Assembly (NCBI GenBank): GCA_004322005.1
Contig: SCRF01000050.1
Location: 1-35,530 of the forward strand
Length of the DNA stretch: 35,530 nucleotides
Direction: 5' to 3'
Source of the DNA: Rhodanobacter sp.
Lineage (GTDB): Bacteria > Pseudomonadota > Gammaproteobacteria > Xanthomonadales > Rhodanobacteraceae
Position numbers and translations under genes: made by a program. The notes beneath the pieces were generated by a model, which did not search any database, was not told the DNA's origin, and was given only the letters and a program-made list of their open reading frames with translations. Within the stretch, counting starts at the first letter, position 1. Each line of letters starts with the position of its first letter. Positions 23,446 through 29,945 of the stretch are shown here, piece by piece.

Positions 23446-24934
23446 GGCGGTCCGATGGCGGATTGCTGTGCGTCGTCGTGTGCGGCGACGCGGTTGCATG
23501 TTCGGTACGGTGCGCGTGCTCGCTGGCGATCAGCGCATTCCATCGCGCATCGAGCGCCGCGCTGGCTTCGCTGTAACGCTCAGGCTGCTCGATAGCCTTC
23601 GATTGCTGGAGCGTGACCTGCGCGTGCAGCAGGTCGCGCACGCGGCGGTAGAAGTCCGAGTCGTAGGCGCCGCGAAACATCATGGCCAGATCGCCGCTGT
23701 CCCGCCAATGCGTCTTTGCGCCAAGCTGGGCCTTGACCCGTTCGTAGAATTTGGTGCCCGGCAGCGGATAGGAAACGCTGACGCCGATGTCGTCCGGCAC
23801 GGTCTGCGCCACCAGCTCGCGGGTTGCCAGCAGGTCGGCCAGCTGTTCGCCCAGGTAGCCCAGCTGGATGAAGAAGCCCACGCGGATGCCATGCTCGCCC
23901 AGCCGCCTGCGGGCCGCGATGAGATCCGCCACCTTGGTACCCTTGGTCATCGCGTCCAGCACGCGCTGGCTGCCGCTCTCGGCGCCGATCCAGGCTTCCG
24001 CGCAGCCGGCCTGCTCCAGCGCGCTGGCCATGCGTTCGCTGATCAGGTCGGCGCGGGTCTGGATGGTGAACGGCACCGAGCCGTCGGCAGCGTGCAGCTG
24101 CGCGGCGAACTCCATCACCCAGTCGACGCGGAAGCCGAAGATGTCGTCGGCCAGCCAGATGTGATCGGGCTGGAAGGTCCGCTTCAGGTAGGTCATCTCC
24201 GCGGCCATGGCCTGGGCACTGTTCTGCTTGTAGTGGTTGCCCCAGATCGGCTTGGCGCACCAGTTGCAGCGGAACGGGCAGCCGCGCGAGGCCGCCATGT
24301 TGAGGCTGAAGTAACCGTGCCGTTCGCGCCACATGTTGCGGTAGCGTTCCATATCGACCAGATCCCAGGCGGGCCGGCCGGCCAGGCGCGGATCCGGTGG
24401 CTGCGCGCCGATGCGCGTCAGCTCAAGCTGTCCATGCACCCGCGCCGCGACACCGGCGATGCCCGATACCCAGCTGGCGGTGTCCAGGTCCGGCGTGAGC
24501 TCCAGCCGCCCGATCAATTCGACCAGCGCCGCGATGCCTTCGCCGATCAGCACGGCATGCGCACCGGCCGCGAGAAAGACCTCCGGGTGGTCGGACGCGT
24601 CGGAGCCCGCGACGATCACCCGGGCGCCGTGGGCGCGCGCTTCGCCGATCATGCGGCAGGCCGCCTCGCGCATGCGGCCCAGACACATCTTGGTCAGGAA
24701 GTTGAAGTTGTCCTCGTAGAGGATCACCACGTCCGGCTGGGCGGCCTGCAGAGACTGTGCATAGCTCTGCACGCCGTCGGCAAGCATGGCGTCGAACAGC
24801 GTCGTTGCGTGCCCCATCTGCCTGAGCAGCGCTGCGACCTGAATCGTGGCGAGCGGGGGATAAGGCTTGCCGCGTTCCCACTGCTTCCGGTCATAGCGCA
24901 AGAAATAGGAATGGCCAACCTGGATCGCTAGCAT
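23420..24934 (-). CDS. B12-binding-domain radical SAM enzyme (second)
   Basis: 504 aa, ATG at 24934 with GAGG about 12 nt upstream, first gene of the minus-strand unit. The N-terminal cobalamin-binding-like part runs to about residue 145 (PPLATIQVAALLRQMGHATTLFDAM; DVVILYEDNFNFLTKMCLGRMREAA; VIVAGSDASDHPEVFLAAGAHAVLIGEG). The radical SAM core has the cluster motif CPFRCNWC (Cys219, 223, 226). It continues with HIWLADDIFGFRVDWVMEFA, PFTIQTRADLISERMASALEQAGCAEAWIGAESGSQRVLDAMTKGT, GIRVGFFIQLGYLGE and VSVSYPLPGTKFYERV. The C-terminal 45 residues are low-complexity (His/Thr/Ala/Ser), probably a disordered tail. Family known for C-methylation and complex radical chemistry. Different in sequence from the one at 15455, so not a recent duplicate. 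Substrate unknown; the neighbours suggest a modified peptide, lipid or sugar. Confidence 0.88.
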   Translation of the reverse strand: MLAIQVGHSYFLRYDRKQWERGKPYPPLATIQVAALLRQMGHATTLFDAMLADGVQSYAQSLQAAQPDVVILYEDNFNFLTKMCLGRMREAACRMIGEARAHGARVIVAGSDASDHPEVFLAAGAHAVLIGEGIAALVELIGRLELTPDLDTASWVSGIAGVAARVHGQLELTRIGAQPPDPRLAGRPAWDLVDMERYRNMWRERHGYFSLNMAASRGCPFRCNWCAKPIWGNHYKQNSAQAMAAEMTYLKRTFQPDHIWLADDIFGFRVDWVMEFAAQLHAADGSVPFTIQTRADLISERMASALEQAGCAEAWIGAESGSQRVLDAMTKGTKVADLIAARRRLGEHGIRVGFFIQLGYLGEQLADLLATRELVAQTVPDDIGVSVSYPLPGTKFYERVKAQLGAKTHWRDSGDLAMMFRGAYDSDFYRRVRDLLHAQVTLQQSKAIEQPERYSEASAALDARWNALIASEHAHRTEHATASPHTTTHSNPPSDRHAATAQNR

Positions 24935-25027
24935 CTAGAAGAGGCCTCATCGAGCCGTGGGAATGAACCGCAGCAGCGCGCCAGCGGGGCCGAGGTGCCG
25001 GCTTCATCGCCCCGTGGCGGGTCGGGA

Positions 25028-25059
25028 GGTAAGTGCCCCGGGGCGGAGCTTCGGTTGCC
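25028..25059 (-). promoter_or_regulatory. Repeated upstream element, copy 1 (GGCAACC-N16-GCACTTACC)
   Basis: Read on the minus strand, GGCAACC at 25059-25053 and GCACTTACC at 25036-25028, 16 nt apart, ending about 93 nt before the start of the radical SAM gene that it faces. Role unknown; shared spacing and orientation with copies 2 and 3 suggest an operator or promoter element. Confidence 0.5.
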
Positions 25060-25087
25060 TCGGTGGGAAAAAACCCGGGGGATCGCG

Positions 25088-25106
25088 GAATGGCACTTAA
25101 CTTAAG
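25088..25106 (+). repeat. GAATGGCACTTA motif, internal copy
   Basis: GAATGGCACTTA followed by ACTTAAG matches the cluster-edge repeat at 3745 apart from one inserted base. It lies in the divergent intergenic region and may be a terminal repeat remnant or protein-binding site. Confidence 0.7.
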
Positions 25107-25123
25107 CGCGGAATCATGTTTTT

Positions 25124-25151
25124 CGTCATCCCCGCTTCCGCGGGGATGACG
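25124..25151. repeat. REP-like perfect palindrome
   Basis: CGTCATCCCCGC (25124-25135), loop TTCC, then GCGGGGATGACG (25140-25151), a perfect 12-bp stem. Its type (GTCATYCCCGC...GCGGGRATGAC) is common as a dispersed intergenic repeat in many proteobacteria. Confidence 0.9.
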
Positions 25152-25205
25152 GCGCTTAACGCCGCAGCGCGGCATCGTGGCCATCACGGCGGAGCGCTGC
25201 GTGGC

Positions 25206-25237
25206 GGCAACCTTCCACCCGCGGGCACGCACTTACC
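25206..25237 (+). promoter_or_regulatory. Repeated upstream element, copy 2 (GGCAACC-N16-GCACTTACC)
   Basis: GGCAACC at 25206-25212 and GCACTTACC at 25229-25237, same 16-nt spacing as copy 1, ending 59 nt before the ATG of the kinase-like gene. Orientation matches that gene. Confidence 0.5.
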
Positions 25238-25296
25238 GGTTCCATGGGATCCGGGCGGCGCCAGGCGTGCAGGCAAAAACGGCGGACCTTCGGTCG

Positions 25297-26331
25297 ATGA
25301 CAACGATGGCTTCGACCACCCACGCCGGCATTCGGGACGCGGATGCCGATCCTTTTTGCGAGCGATTCGGCTGGCGCTCGCGCATGCATAGACAGGTACT
25401 GGGCGGGCGCTTCCGCTTCGAAAGTACCAGCCAGCCACTGCTGCGGCTCGTCCAGGCCGCCTACGACGGCCTGCCGCGACACCAGTTGCCGACGGCCGCG
25501 CCGGAGTTCCGCGTCGAGCTTCGCCTGCTGCCACGCCAGGCTGCGCCGGAGCATGCCGCCGAACCGCCGCCGGTGCGAATGCAATCGGGCGCGGGCCTGA
25601 TCTGCGGCGTGATGGATGCATCGAACTACGTCGTCCTGGCACCCGAACAGCGCCGGGCGCTGGTGGTGGCTTCGGAAGACATGCTCAGCCGCCCCTACCA
25701 TCTGCGTTATGAGCTCATCGAATTCGCCGTGTTCACCCTGGCGACGCGTGGACTGGGCCTGGTTCCACTCCATGGCGCCTGCGTCGGCCGGCAGGGGCGC
25801 GGCATCCTGTTGCTGGGACCCAGCGGCTCGGGCAAATCGACGCTGGCCTTGCACAGCCTGCTGCAGGGGCTGGATTTTCTCGCCGAAGACGCCGTCTTCG
25901 TGCAACCGGACGGTCCGCTCGCCACCGGCGTCGCCAACTACCTGCACGTGCAGGCCGATGCATTGCGCTTCATCGACGACGAGGAAGTTCGGCGCTGGAT
26001 CAGCCAGGCGCCCATCATCCGCCGCCGCAGCGGCGTCGAGAAGTTCGAGGCAGACCTGCGGCAGGGCCGTGGGCGGCTCGCCGCGGCTCCGCTGCAACTG
26101 GTCGGTGCAGTGTTCGTCTCCAGCCAGTCGACCGGCGCTAGCGAAGCGCTGCTGAGCCCGGTTCCGCCTGACGAAGCGGCCGCGCGGCTGTCCGCCGATC
26201 AGCCGTATGCGGTCGGGCAGCCGGGCTGGCATCGCTTCGAACAGCGGATGGTGCAGCTGGGCGTTCATCAGCTGCATCGCGGGCGCCACCCGCGGGACTC
26301 CGTCGATGCATTGCGGCAGCTTCTCGCATGA
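25297..26331 (+). CDS. HPr-kinase-like (serine kinase) P-loop protein
   Basis: 344 aa from the ATG at 25297; the longer frame from 25177 would run through a repeat element and is rejected. The C-terminal half matches HprK-related kinases: VPLHGACVGRQGRGILLLGPSGSGKSTLALHSLLQGLDFLAEDAVFV, with His159, the Walker A GPSGSGKST at 174-182 and acidic Glu197-Asp198 where HprK-type catalysis occurs. RRRSGVEKFEADLRQG follows at about 245-260. The N-terminal half (about 1-150) is not the HPr-binding domain of true HprK. Such shortened relatives sit in exosortase/exopolysaccharide loci and in RiPP loci, where the one in the paeninodin cluster phosphorylates a peptide. Divergent from a nucleotidyltransferase and followed by an ABC exporter, the context resembles those loci. 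Substrate unknown. Confidence 0.8.
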   Translation: MTTMASTTHAGIRDADADPFCERFGWRSRMHRQVLGGRFRFESTSQPLLRLVQAAYDGLPRHQLPTAAPEFRVELRLLPRQAAPEHAAEPPPVRMQSGAGLICGVMDASNYVVLAPEQRRALVVASEDMLSRPYHLRYELIEFAVFTLATRGLGLVPLHGACVGRQGRGILLLGPSGSGKSTLALHSLLQGLDFLAEDAVFVQPDGPLATGVANYLHVQADALRFIDDEEVRRWISQAPIIRRRSGVEKFEADLRQGRGRLAAAPLQLVGAVFVSSQSTGASEALLSPVPPDEAAARLSADQPYAVGQPGWHRFEQRMVQLGVHQLHRGRHPRDSVDALRQLLA

Positions 26332-26488
26332 CGCCGGAGTGCCCCGGCTGCGCACGCGCAACCTTCTGCCCGGCAAGACCGCACTTACCGACATCGGTAT
26401 TCCGGCCTGGGAGAGCGCCGTTCTGAACCGTCATGACGCATCGTCGAAGACGCGGCCGACGCTGCCAGCCCGCAGCGCGGGTTTGTAA
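26306..26488 (+). CDS. Possible small protein of about 60 aa between kinase-like gene and ABC exporter
   Basis: An open frame from an ATG at 26306 (inside the end of the kinase-like gene) or a GTG at 26339, ending at a TAA 2 nt before the exporter's ATG. It reads RLRTRNLLPGKTALTDIG and IPAWESAVLNRHDASS, then KTRPTLPARSAGL, with codons fairly G/C-rich at the third position (about three quarters). No homologue or motif is recognised and no good ribosome-binding site is seen. Its place, between a kinase and an exporter, is where a peptide substrate gene might be, but the overlap with repeat element copy 3 makes a non-coding origin equally likely. Confidence 0.2.
   Translation: MHCGSFSHDAGVPRLRTRNLLPGKTALTDIGIPAWESAVLNRHDASSKTRPTLPARSAGL
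26357..26389 (+). promoter_or_regulatory. Repeated upstream element, copy 3 (CGCAACC-N17-GCACTTACC)
   Basis: CGCAACC at 26357-26363 and GCACTTACC at 26381-26389, 17 nt apart, about 101 nt before the exporter ATG and in the same orientation. After the first block all three copies continue with C/T-rich then CCCG sequence. Confidence 0.45.
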
Positions 26489-26490
26489 GG

Positions 26491-28257
26491 ATGCCGGGCG
26501 AGCCGCCGCCGGCGGGCCAGACGCACGATCTGCTGGGTGCGCTCGCGCGTACGCTCACGGGCATCGAGCTGGCGGAAACCGCGGCGTATGTGATGCTGTC
26601 GCTGAGCGCGGCGTTTGCCGGCAGCCTCGTGGCGTTGCTGCTGGTGCCGCTGGTCCAGCCGGCGCACGGGCTGCCGTTCGGCGCCGGACTGTTCGATGCA
26701 CACCGCAGCACCGAGACGCAGGCGATCATCTTCGCTGCCGCGACCGCGATCTTCGCCCTGTTGCGCTGGCAGGCGGCGCGGCTGGGAGCGCGCCTGGTGG
26801 GCCGTTACGGCGCGAATCTGCGCCGCCAGGTGCATGCACGCCTGATCGATGCTCCGCTGGCGGCGCTGGCCGATGCGACCTCCGCGGAAATCGCCAACGT
26901 CCTTACCTACAACGTCGAGATCGTCATGCAGGGTTTCAGCGCCCTGCAGCAGTTGCTGGTGGCCGGCATCACCGCCGCCGTCAGCCTCGGTTTCGCGTTC
27001 TGGGTGTCGCCGTCACTGATGCTGGCGGCGCCGGTGCTCGCGGGGCTTGGGCTGATGGCGTCGCGTGCTTTTGGCCGCGAGCAATCGCGGGTCAGCCGGC
27101 AGTTCGTCGCGGACATGACGCGGCTGTTCTGGCATAGCGAGGACTTTCCGCGGCGCTTGCGCCATATCCGCTCATTCGAGAAGGAGGACGATGAGAAAGC
27201 AAGTTACGCAGCCATTGCCGCCCGGCTGTGCCAGGGCTACCGGCGCCGGTTGGAAATCGTGGCTTCCGGGCGGCTGCTGCTCGAACTGTTCGCGGCGATC
27301 GCGATCGCCGCGCTCTTCGTGTTCGCCCACCGCTGGCATGCCATCGACTCCTCGGCGCTCATTGCCGTGTGCCTGCTGCTCGGGCGCCTGCTGCCCTACC
27401 TGGTAACGACCAGACAGAGCTTCCAGCAACTGCGCTCGGCCGCTCCGGCGTTCGAGCTGTGGCAGCGGTACATGAATCTGGATGCGCAGCGCCCGGCCGC
27501 CGAACCGCCTGGCAAGGCGACACCCGGCGTTGCGCTGCATATCGACCGCCTGCGGCTGGCGCCGCCCACCCACCTCGAGGTGGACGGCCTGGCCCTGGTG
27601 CCTGGCGAACTCACCCTGATTTGCGGCGACTCCGGTATCGGCAAGAGCAGCCTGGCCGACGTCCTGGCCGGCATGATGTCGCCGGAGCTGTTCGTGGCGC
27701 GTGTCGGCGCGCGAGTGATCGGGTTCGACACGTACTGCCGGCTGGTGCGAAACGGCGCCTATGTCAGCCAGCATGTGCGGCCCTGGCAGCATTCGGTCCG
27801 CGAATGCCTGCGTTGGGCTGCGCCCGACGCCACCGACGGACGGTTGCATGGCGCACTGGCGGATGTCGGCATCGACCGGCGGCTGGCGGCCTCGCACGAA
27901 GGGCTCGACACCGCGCTGCACAGCGCTTCGAGCCGACTCTCCGGCGGTGAGCTGCAGCGCCTGATGCTGGCCCAGGTCATCCTGCGCCAGCCTTTCCTGG
28001 CGGTGCTGGACGAGGCCACGAGCGCGCTTGACGCCGCCGCCGAGATCGAGGTCCTTTCAATGCTCAAGCGTCGCCTGCCGCGGACGATCCTGATCGTCGT
28101 ATCGCACCGGCCCGGTGTGGCGGCGGTCGCCGACCAATGCCTCGACATCGACAGCGACCTCGTCACGAGGATGGGCGGGAAAACGCTGCTGCGGCGTGCG
28201 GCGCTGGACCGGAATATGCCAGGCCCAGCCGGGCTCGTACCTGGGGCCAAGGGATGA
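26491..28257 (+). CDS. ABC exporter, fused membrane and ATPase domains
   Basis: 588 aa from the ATG at 26491. The membrane domain spans about residues 30-310 with roughly six segments (about 32-54, 76-92, 150-171, 174-192, 262-280, 288-305). The ATPase domain (about 345-560) has Walker A GDSGIGKSS at 379-387, a Q-loop Gln427 in GAYVSQHVRPW, signature LSGGE at 483-487, Walker B FLAVLDEATSALD at about 502-514 and the switch His539. It is a half-transporter that should homodimerise in the inner membrane and export a substrate such as a lipid-linked sugar, peptide or small product. No C39 peptidase domain is present at the N-terminus, so it is not a bacteriocin-maturing exporter. The ATPase is somewhat divergent (GIGKSS rather than GSGKST). 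Placement after the kinase-like gene suggests one unit. Confidence 0.9.
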   Translation: MPGEPPPAGQTHDLLGALARTLTGIELAETAAYVMLSLSAAFAGSLVALLLVPLVQPAHGLPFGAGLFDAHRSTETQAIIFAAATAIFALLRWQAARLGARLVGRYGANLRRQVHARLIDAPLAALADATSAEIANVLTYNVEIVMQGFSALQQLLVAGITAAVSLGFAFWVSPSLMLAAPVLAGLGLMASRAFGREQSRVSRQFVADMTRLFWHSEDFPRRLRHIRSFEKEDDEKASYAAIAARLCQGYRRRLEIVASGRLLLELFAAIAIAALFVFAHRWHAIDSSALIAVCLLLGRLLPYLVTTRQSFQQLRSAAPAFELWQRYMNLDAQRPAAEPPGKATPGVALHIDRLRLAPPTHLEVDGLALVPGELTLICGDSGIGKSSLADVLAGMMSPELFVARVGARVIGFDTYCRLVRNGAYVSQHVRPWQHSVRECLRWAAPDATDGRLHGALADVGIDRRLAASHEGLDTALHSASSRLSGGELQRLMLAQVILRQPFLAVLDEATSALDAAAEIEVLSMLKRRLPRTILIVVSHRPGVAAVADQCLDIDSDLVTRMGGKTLLRRAALDRNMPGPAGLVPGAKG

Positions 28258-28266
28258 CGAGCTTTA

Positions 28267-28282
28267 GGTAAGTGCCATTCGG
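28267..28282. repeat. Inverted copy of the cluster-edge repeat, right edge
   Basis: GGTAAGTGCCATTCGG, whose reverse complement CCGAATGGCACTTAC is identical over 15 bases to 3743-3757. It lies 10 nt after the exporter stop, between the accessory region and purD. Confidence 0.85.
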
Positions 28283-28332
28283 CTAAGAGTCCCCTGCTCC
28301 AACCGCCATAGGCCAATCGAAGCGCGCGCCGT

Positions 28333-28338
28333 TACAAT
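28333..28338 (+). promoter_or_regulatory. Possible -10 box of the purD promoter
   Basis: TACAAT, 47 nt before the purD ATG, within GTTACAATGCAC. No good -35 box is visible at the right distance, so the call is tentative. The ribosome-binding site TTGGAG is at 28375-28380. Confidence 0.35.
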
Positions 28339-28385
28339 GCACGGCTGCGCCTTCCATTCGCCATCCCCTTTCCATTGGAGCCAAC

Positions 28386-29669
28386 ATGAAAGTCCTGGTC
28401 ATCGGCGGCGGCGGTCGCGAACACGCGCTGGCCTGGAAGCTCGGGCAGTCGCCGCGCGTCAGCGAGGTGATCGTGGCGCCGGGCAATGCCGGCACCGCGC
28501 ATGAACGCGGGGTGCGCAATGCCGAGGTGGCCGCGGATGATCTGGATGGCCTGCTGCGGCTGGCCAGGGCGGAAAAGATCGGTCTCACCGTGGTCGGCCC
28601 CGAAGTGCCGCTGGTGGCCGGCGTGGTCGACCGCTTCCGCACCGCTGGCCAACGGATCTTCGGACCTCGCGCGCTGGCCGCGCAGCTGGAAGGCTCCAAG
28701 GCGTTCGCCAAGGATTTCCTGCTCCGCCACAACATCCCCACGGCGCGCTATGCGGTGTTCACCGAATTGAATCCGGCGCTGGCGTACGTGCGCCGGCACG
28801 GGGCGCCGATCGTGATCAAGGCCGATGGTCTGGCCGCCGGCAAGGGCGTGGTGGTGGCGCTGACCCAGGCCGACGCCGAACTGGCGCTGCACGACATGCT
28901 CGGCGCGCGCAGCTTCGGCGATGCCTCGTCGCGGGTGGTGATCGAGGAATTCCTTGAAGGCGAAGAAGCCAGCTACATCGTGATGAGCGATGGCAGCCAT
29001 GCCTTGCCGATGGCCAGCAGCCAGGACCACAAGCGCCGCGACGAGGGCGATCTGGGGCCCAACACCGGCGGCATGGGCGCCTATTCGCCGGCACCGGTGG
29101 TCACGCCGGACGTCGAGCAGCGCATCCTGCGCGAAGTGATCGCGCCAACCCTGCGCGGCATGGCCAGCGAGGGCGCGCCGTTCATCGGCTTCCTCTATGC
29201 CGGTCTGATGATCGACAAGAGCGGTGCGCCGAAGGTGATCGAGTTCAACGTGCGTTTCGGCGACCCGGAAACCCAGCCGATCATGCTGCGACTGAAGTCC
29301 GATCTGGTCGAACTGATCGATGCCGCGCTGGATGGCCGGCTTGAACATGCGCGGGCACGCTGGGATGCGCGTCCGGCCATCGGCGTGGTCATGGCGGCCG
29401 GCGGCTACCCCGGCAAGGTGCGCAGCGGTGACGCGATCGGCGGCCTCGAAGCCATAGCCGACGCCGATGTGAAAGTGTTCCACGCCGGCACCCGGCTCGA
29501 TGCCCAGGGACGTGCCGTGACCGCCGGCGGACGTGTGTTGACCGTTTGTGCGCTGGGCCAGGATATCGCAGCCGCTCGCGAACGTGCTTACGATGCCATC
29601 GGCAAGATCCATTACGAGGGTGCCTTTTGCCGCCGCGATATCGCGTTTCGGGCATTGCGGCGCAGCTGA
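28386..29669 (+). CDS. purD: Phosphoribosylamine-glycine ligase (GAR synthetase)
   Basis: 427 aa, full length, ATG at 28386 with TTGGAG 5 nt upstream. The N-terminus MKVLVIGGGGREHALAWKL with GNAGT is the PurD signature. The ATP-grasp region follows: GPEVPLVAGVVD, FGPRALAAQLEGSKAFAKDFL, VIKADGLAAGKGVVVA, VVIEEFLEGEEAS, QDHKRRDEGDLGPNTGGMGAYSPAPV and EFNVRFGDPETQ. It catalyses the ATP-dependent joining of glycine to 5-phosphoribosylamine, the second step of de novo purine synthesis, in the cytoplasm. In related bacteria purH normally precedes purD. Here the upstream neighbour is the accessory region, so that arrangement is not seen in this window. Confidence 0.98.
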   Translation: MKVLVIGGGGREHALAWKLGQSPRVSEVIVAPGNAGTAHERGVRNAEVAADDLDGLLRLARAEKIGLTVVGPEVPLVAGVVDRFRTAGQRIFGPRALAAQLEGSKAFAKDFLLRHNIPTARYAVFTELNPALAYVRRHGAPIVIKADGLAAGKGVVVALTQADAELALHDMLGARSFGDASSRVVIEEFLEGEEASYIVMSDGSHALPMASSQDHKRRDEGDLGPNTGGMGAYSPAPVVTPDVEQRILREVIAPTLRGMASEGAPFIGFLYAGLMIDKSGAPKVIEFNVRFGDPETQPIMLRLKSDLVELIDAALDGRLEHARARWDARPAIGVVMAAGGYPGKVRSGDAIGGLEAIADADVKVFHAGTRLDAQGRAVTAGGRVLTVCALGQDIAAARERAYDAIGKIHYEGAFCRRDIAFRALRRS

Positions 29670-29715
29670 CCGGATCATTGCCGCGATCGCTGCCGTGGCA
29701 TCGCCGATCCGGTCA
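29667..29715 (+). other. Inverted repeat at the end of purD
   Basis: TGACCGGATC (29667-29676, including the purD stop) pairs perfectly with GATCCGGTCA (29706-29715) across a 29-nt loop. It could form a 3' hairpin that protects the transcript or helps terminate it, but there is no T-run after it. Confidence 0.45.
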
Positions 29716-29945
29716 ACGGCAAGTCGTCGCTAAGCGGAGGCCATCAGGCACGACCCTTCATGGGATTGCCGCTGTCCGGAGGCGCAATAACATACGCATG
29801 CGGATGGTAGTGGCTTGTGCCGATTGACTTTTCTGCGCTGCGTCTTTTGGGCTATGCTTGAAACTTCCCCCGCGAAAAAGTCATGGCGTCCAAGCCCAGC
29901 GTCTGACCACTTTCGTGCATGCTTTCACGTCGATCGAGGTTTCCC

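Larger units (their letters stand above)
24935..25296. other. Divergent intergenic region with repeated elements
   Basis: About 360 bases between the minus-strand radical SAM gene and the plus-strand kinase-like gene. It must carry both promoters. Seen here: a GGCAACC-N16-GCACTTACC element on the minus strand (25028-25059), the same element on the plus strand (25206-25237), the motif GAATGGCACTTA (25088-25099), and a REP-like palindrome (25124-25151). Reading frames through it (for example 25116-25391) are created by the palindrome and do not look like genes. Confidence 0.6.

Noticed and set aside
25028-25237. Integron attC-like sites
   Set aside because: The GGCAACC/GCACTTACC blocks do not match the RYYYAAC and GTTRRRY core sites, and no integrase or cassette layout is present.
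25116-25391. Plus-strand frame of 91 codons in the divergent intergenic region
   Set aside because: It begins inside a REP-like palindrome (VIPASAGMT is the usual false translation of that repeat) and overlaps the kinase-like gene in another frame.
20568-28257. Lasso peptide biosynthetic cluster
   Set aside because: Kinase, nucleotidyltransferase and exporter fit, but there is no asparagine-synthetase-like cyclase, no B1/B2 leader-binding and protease pair and no convincing precursor with a lasso-type leader.
29824-29858. Sigma-70 promoter TTGACT...TATGCT upstream of the YbaY-like gene
   Set aside because: The two boxes are 23 nt apart, too far for a normal spacer, and no better -35 box sits at 17 nt.
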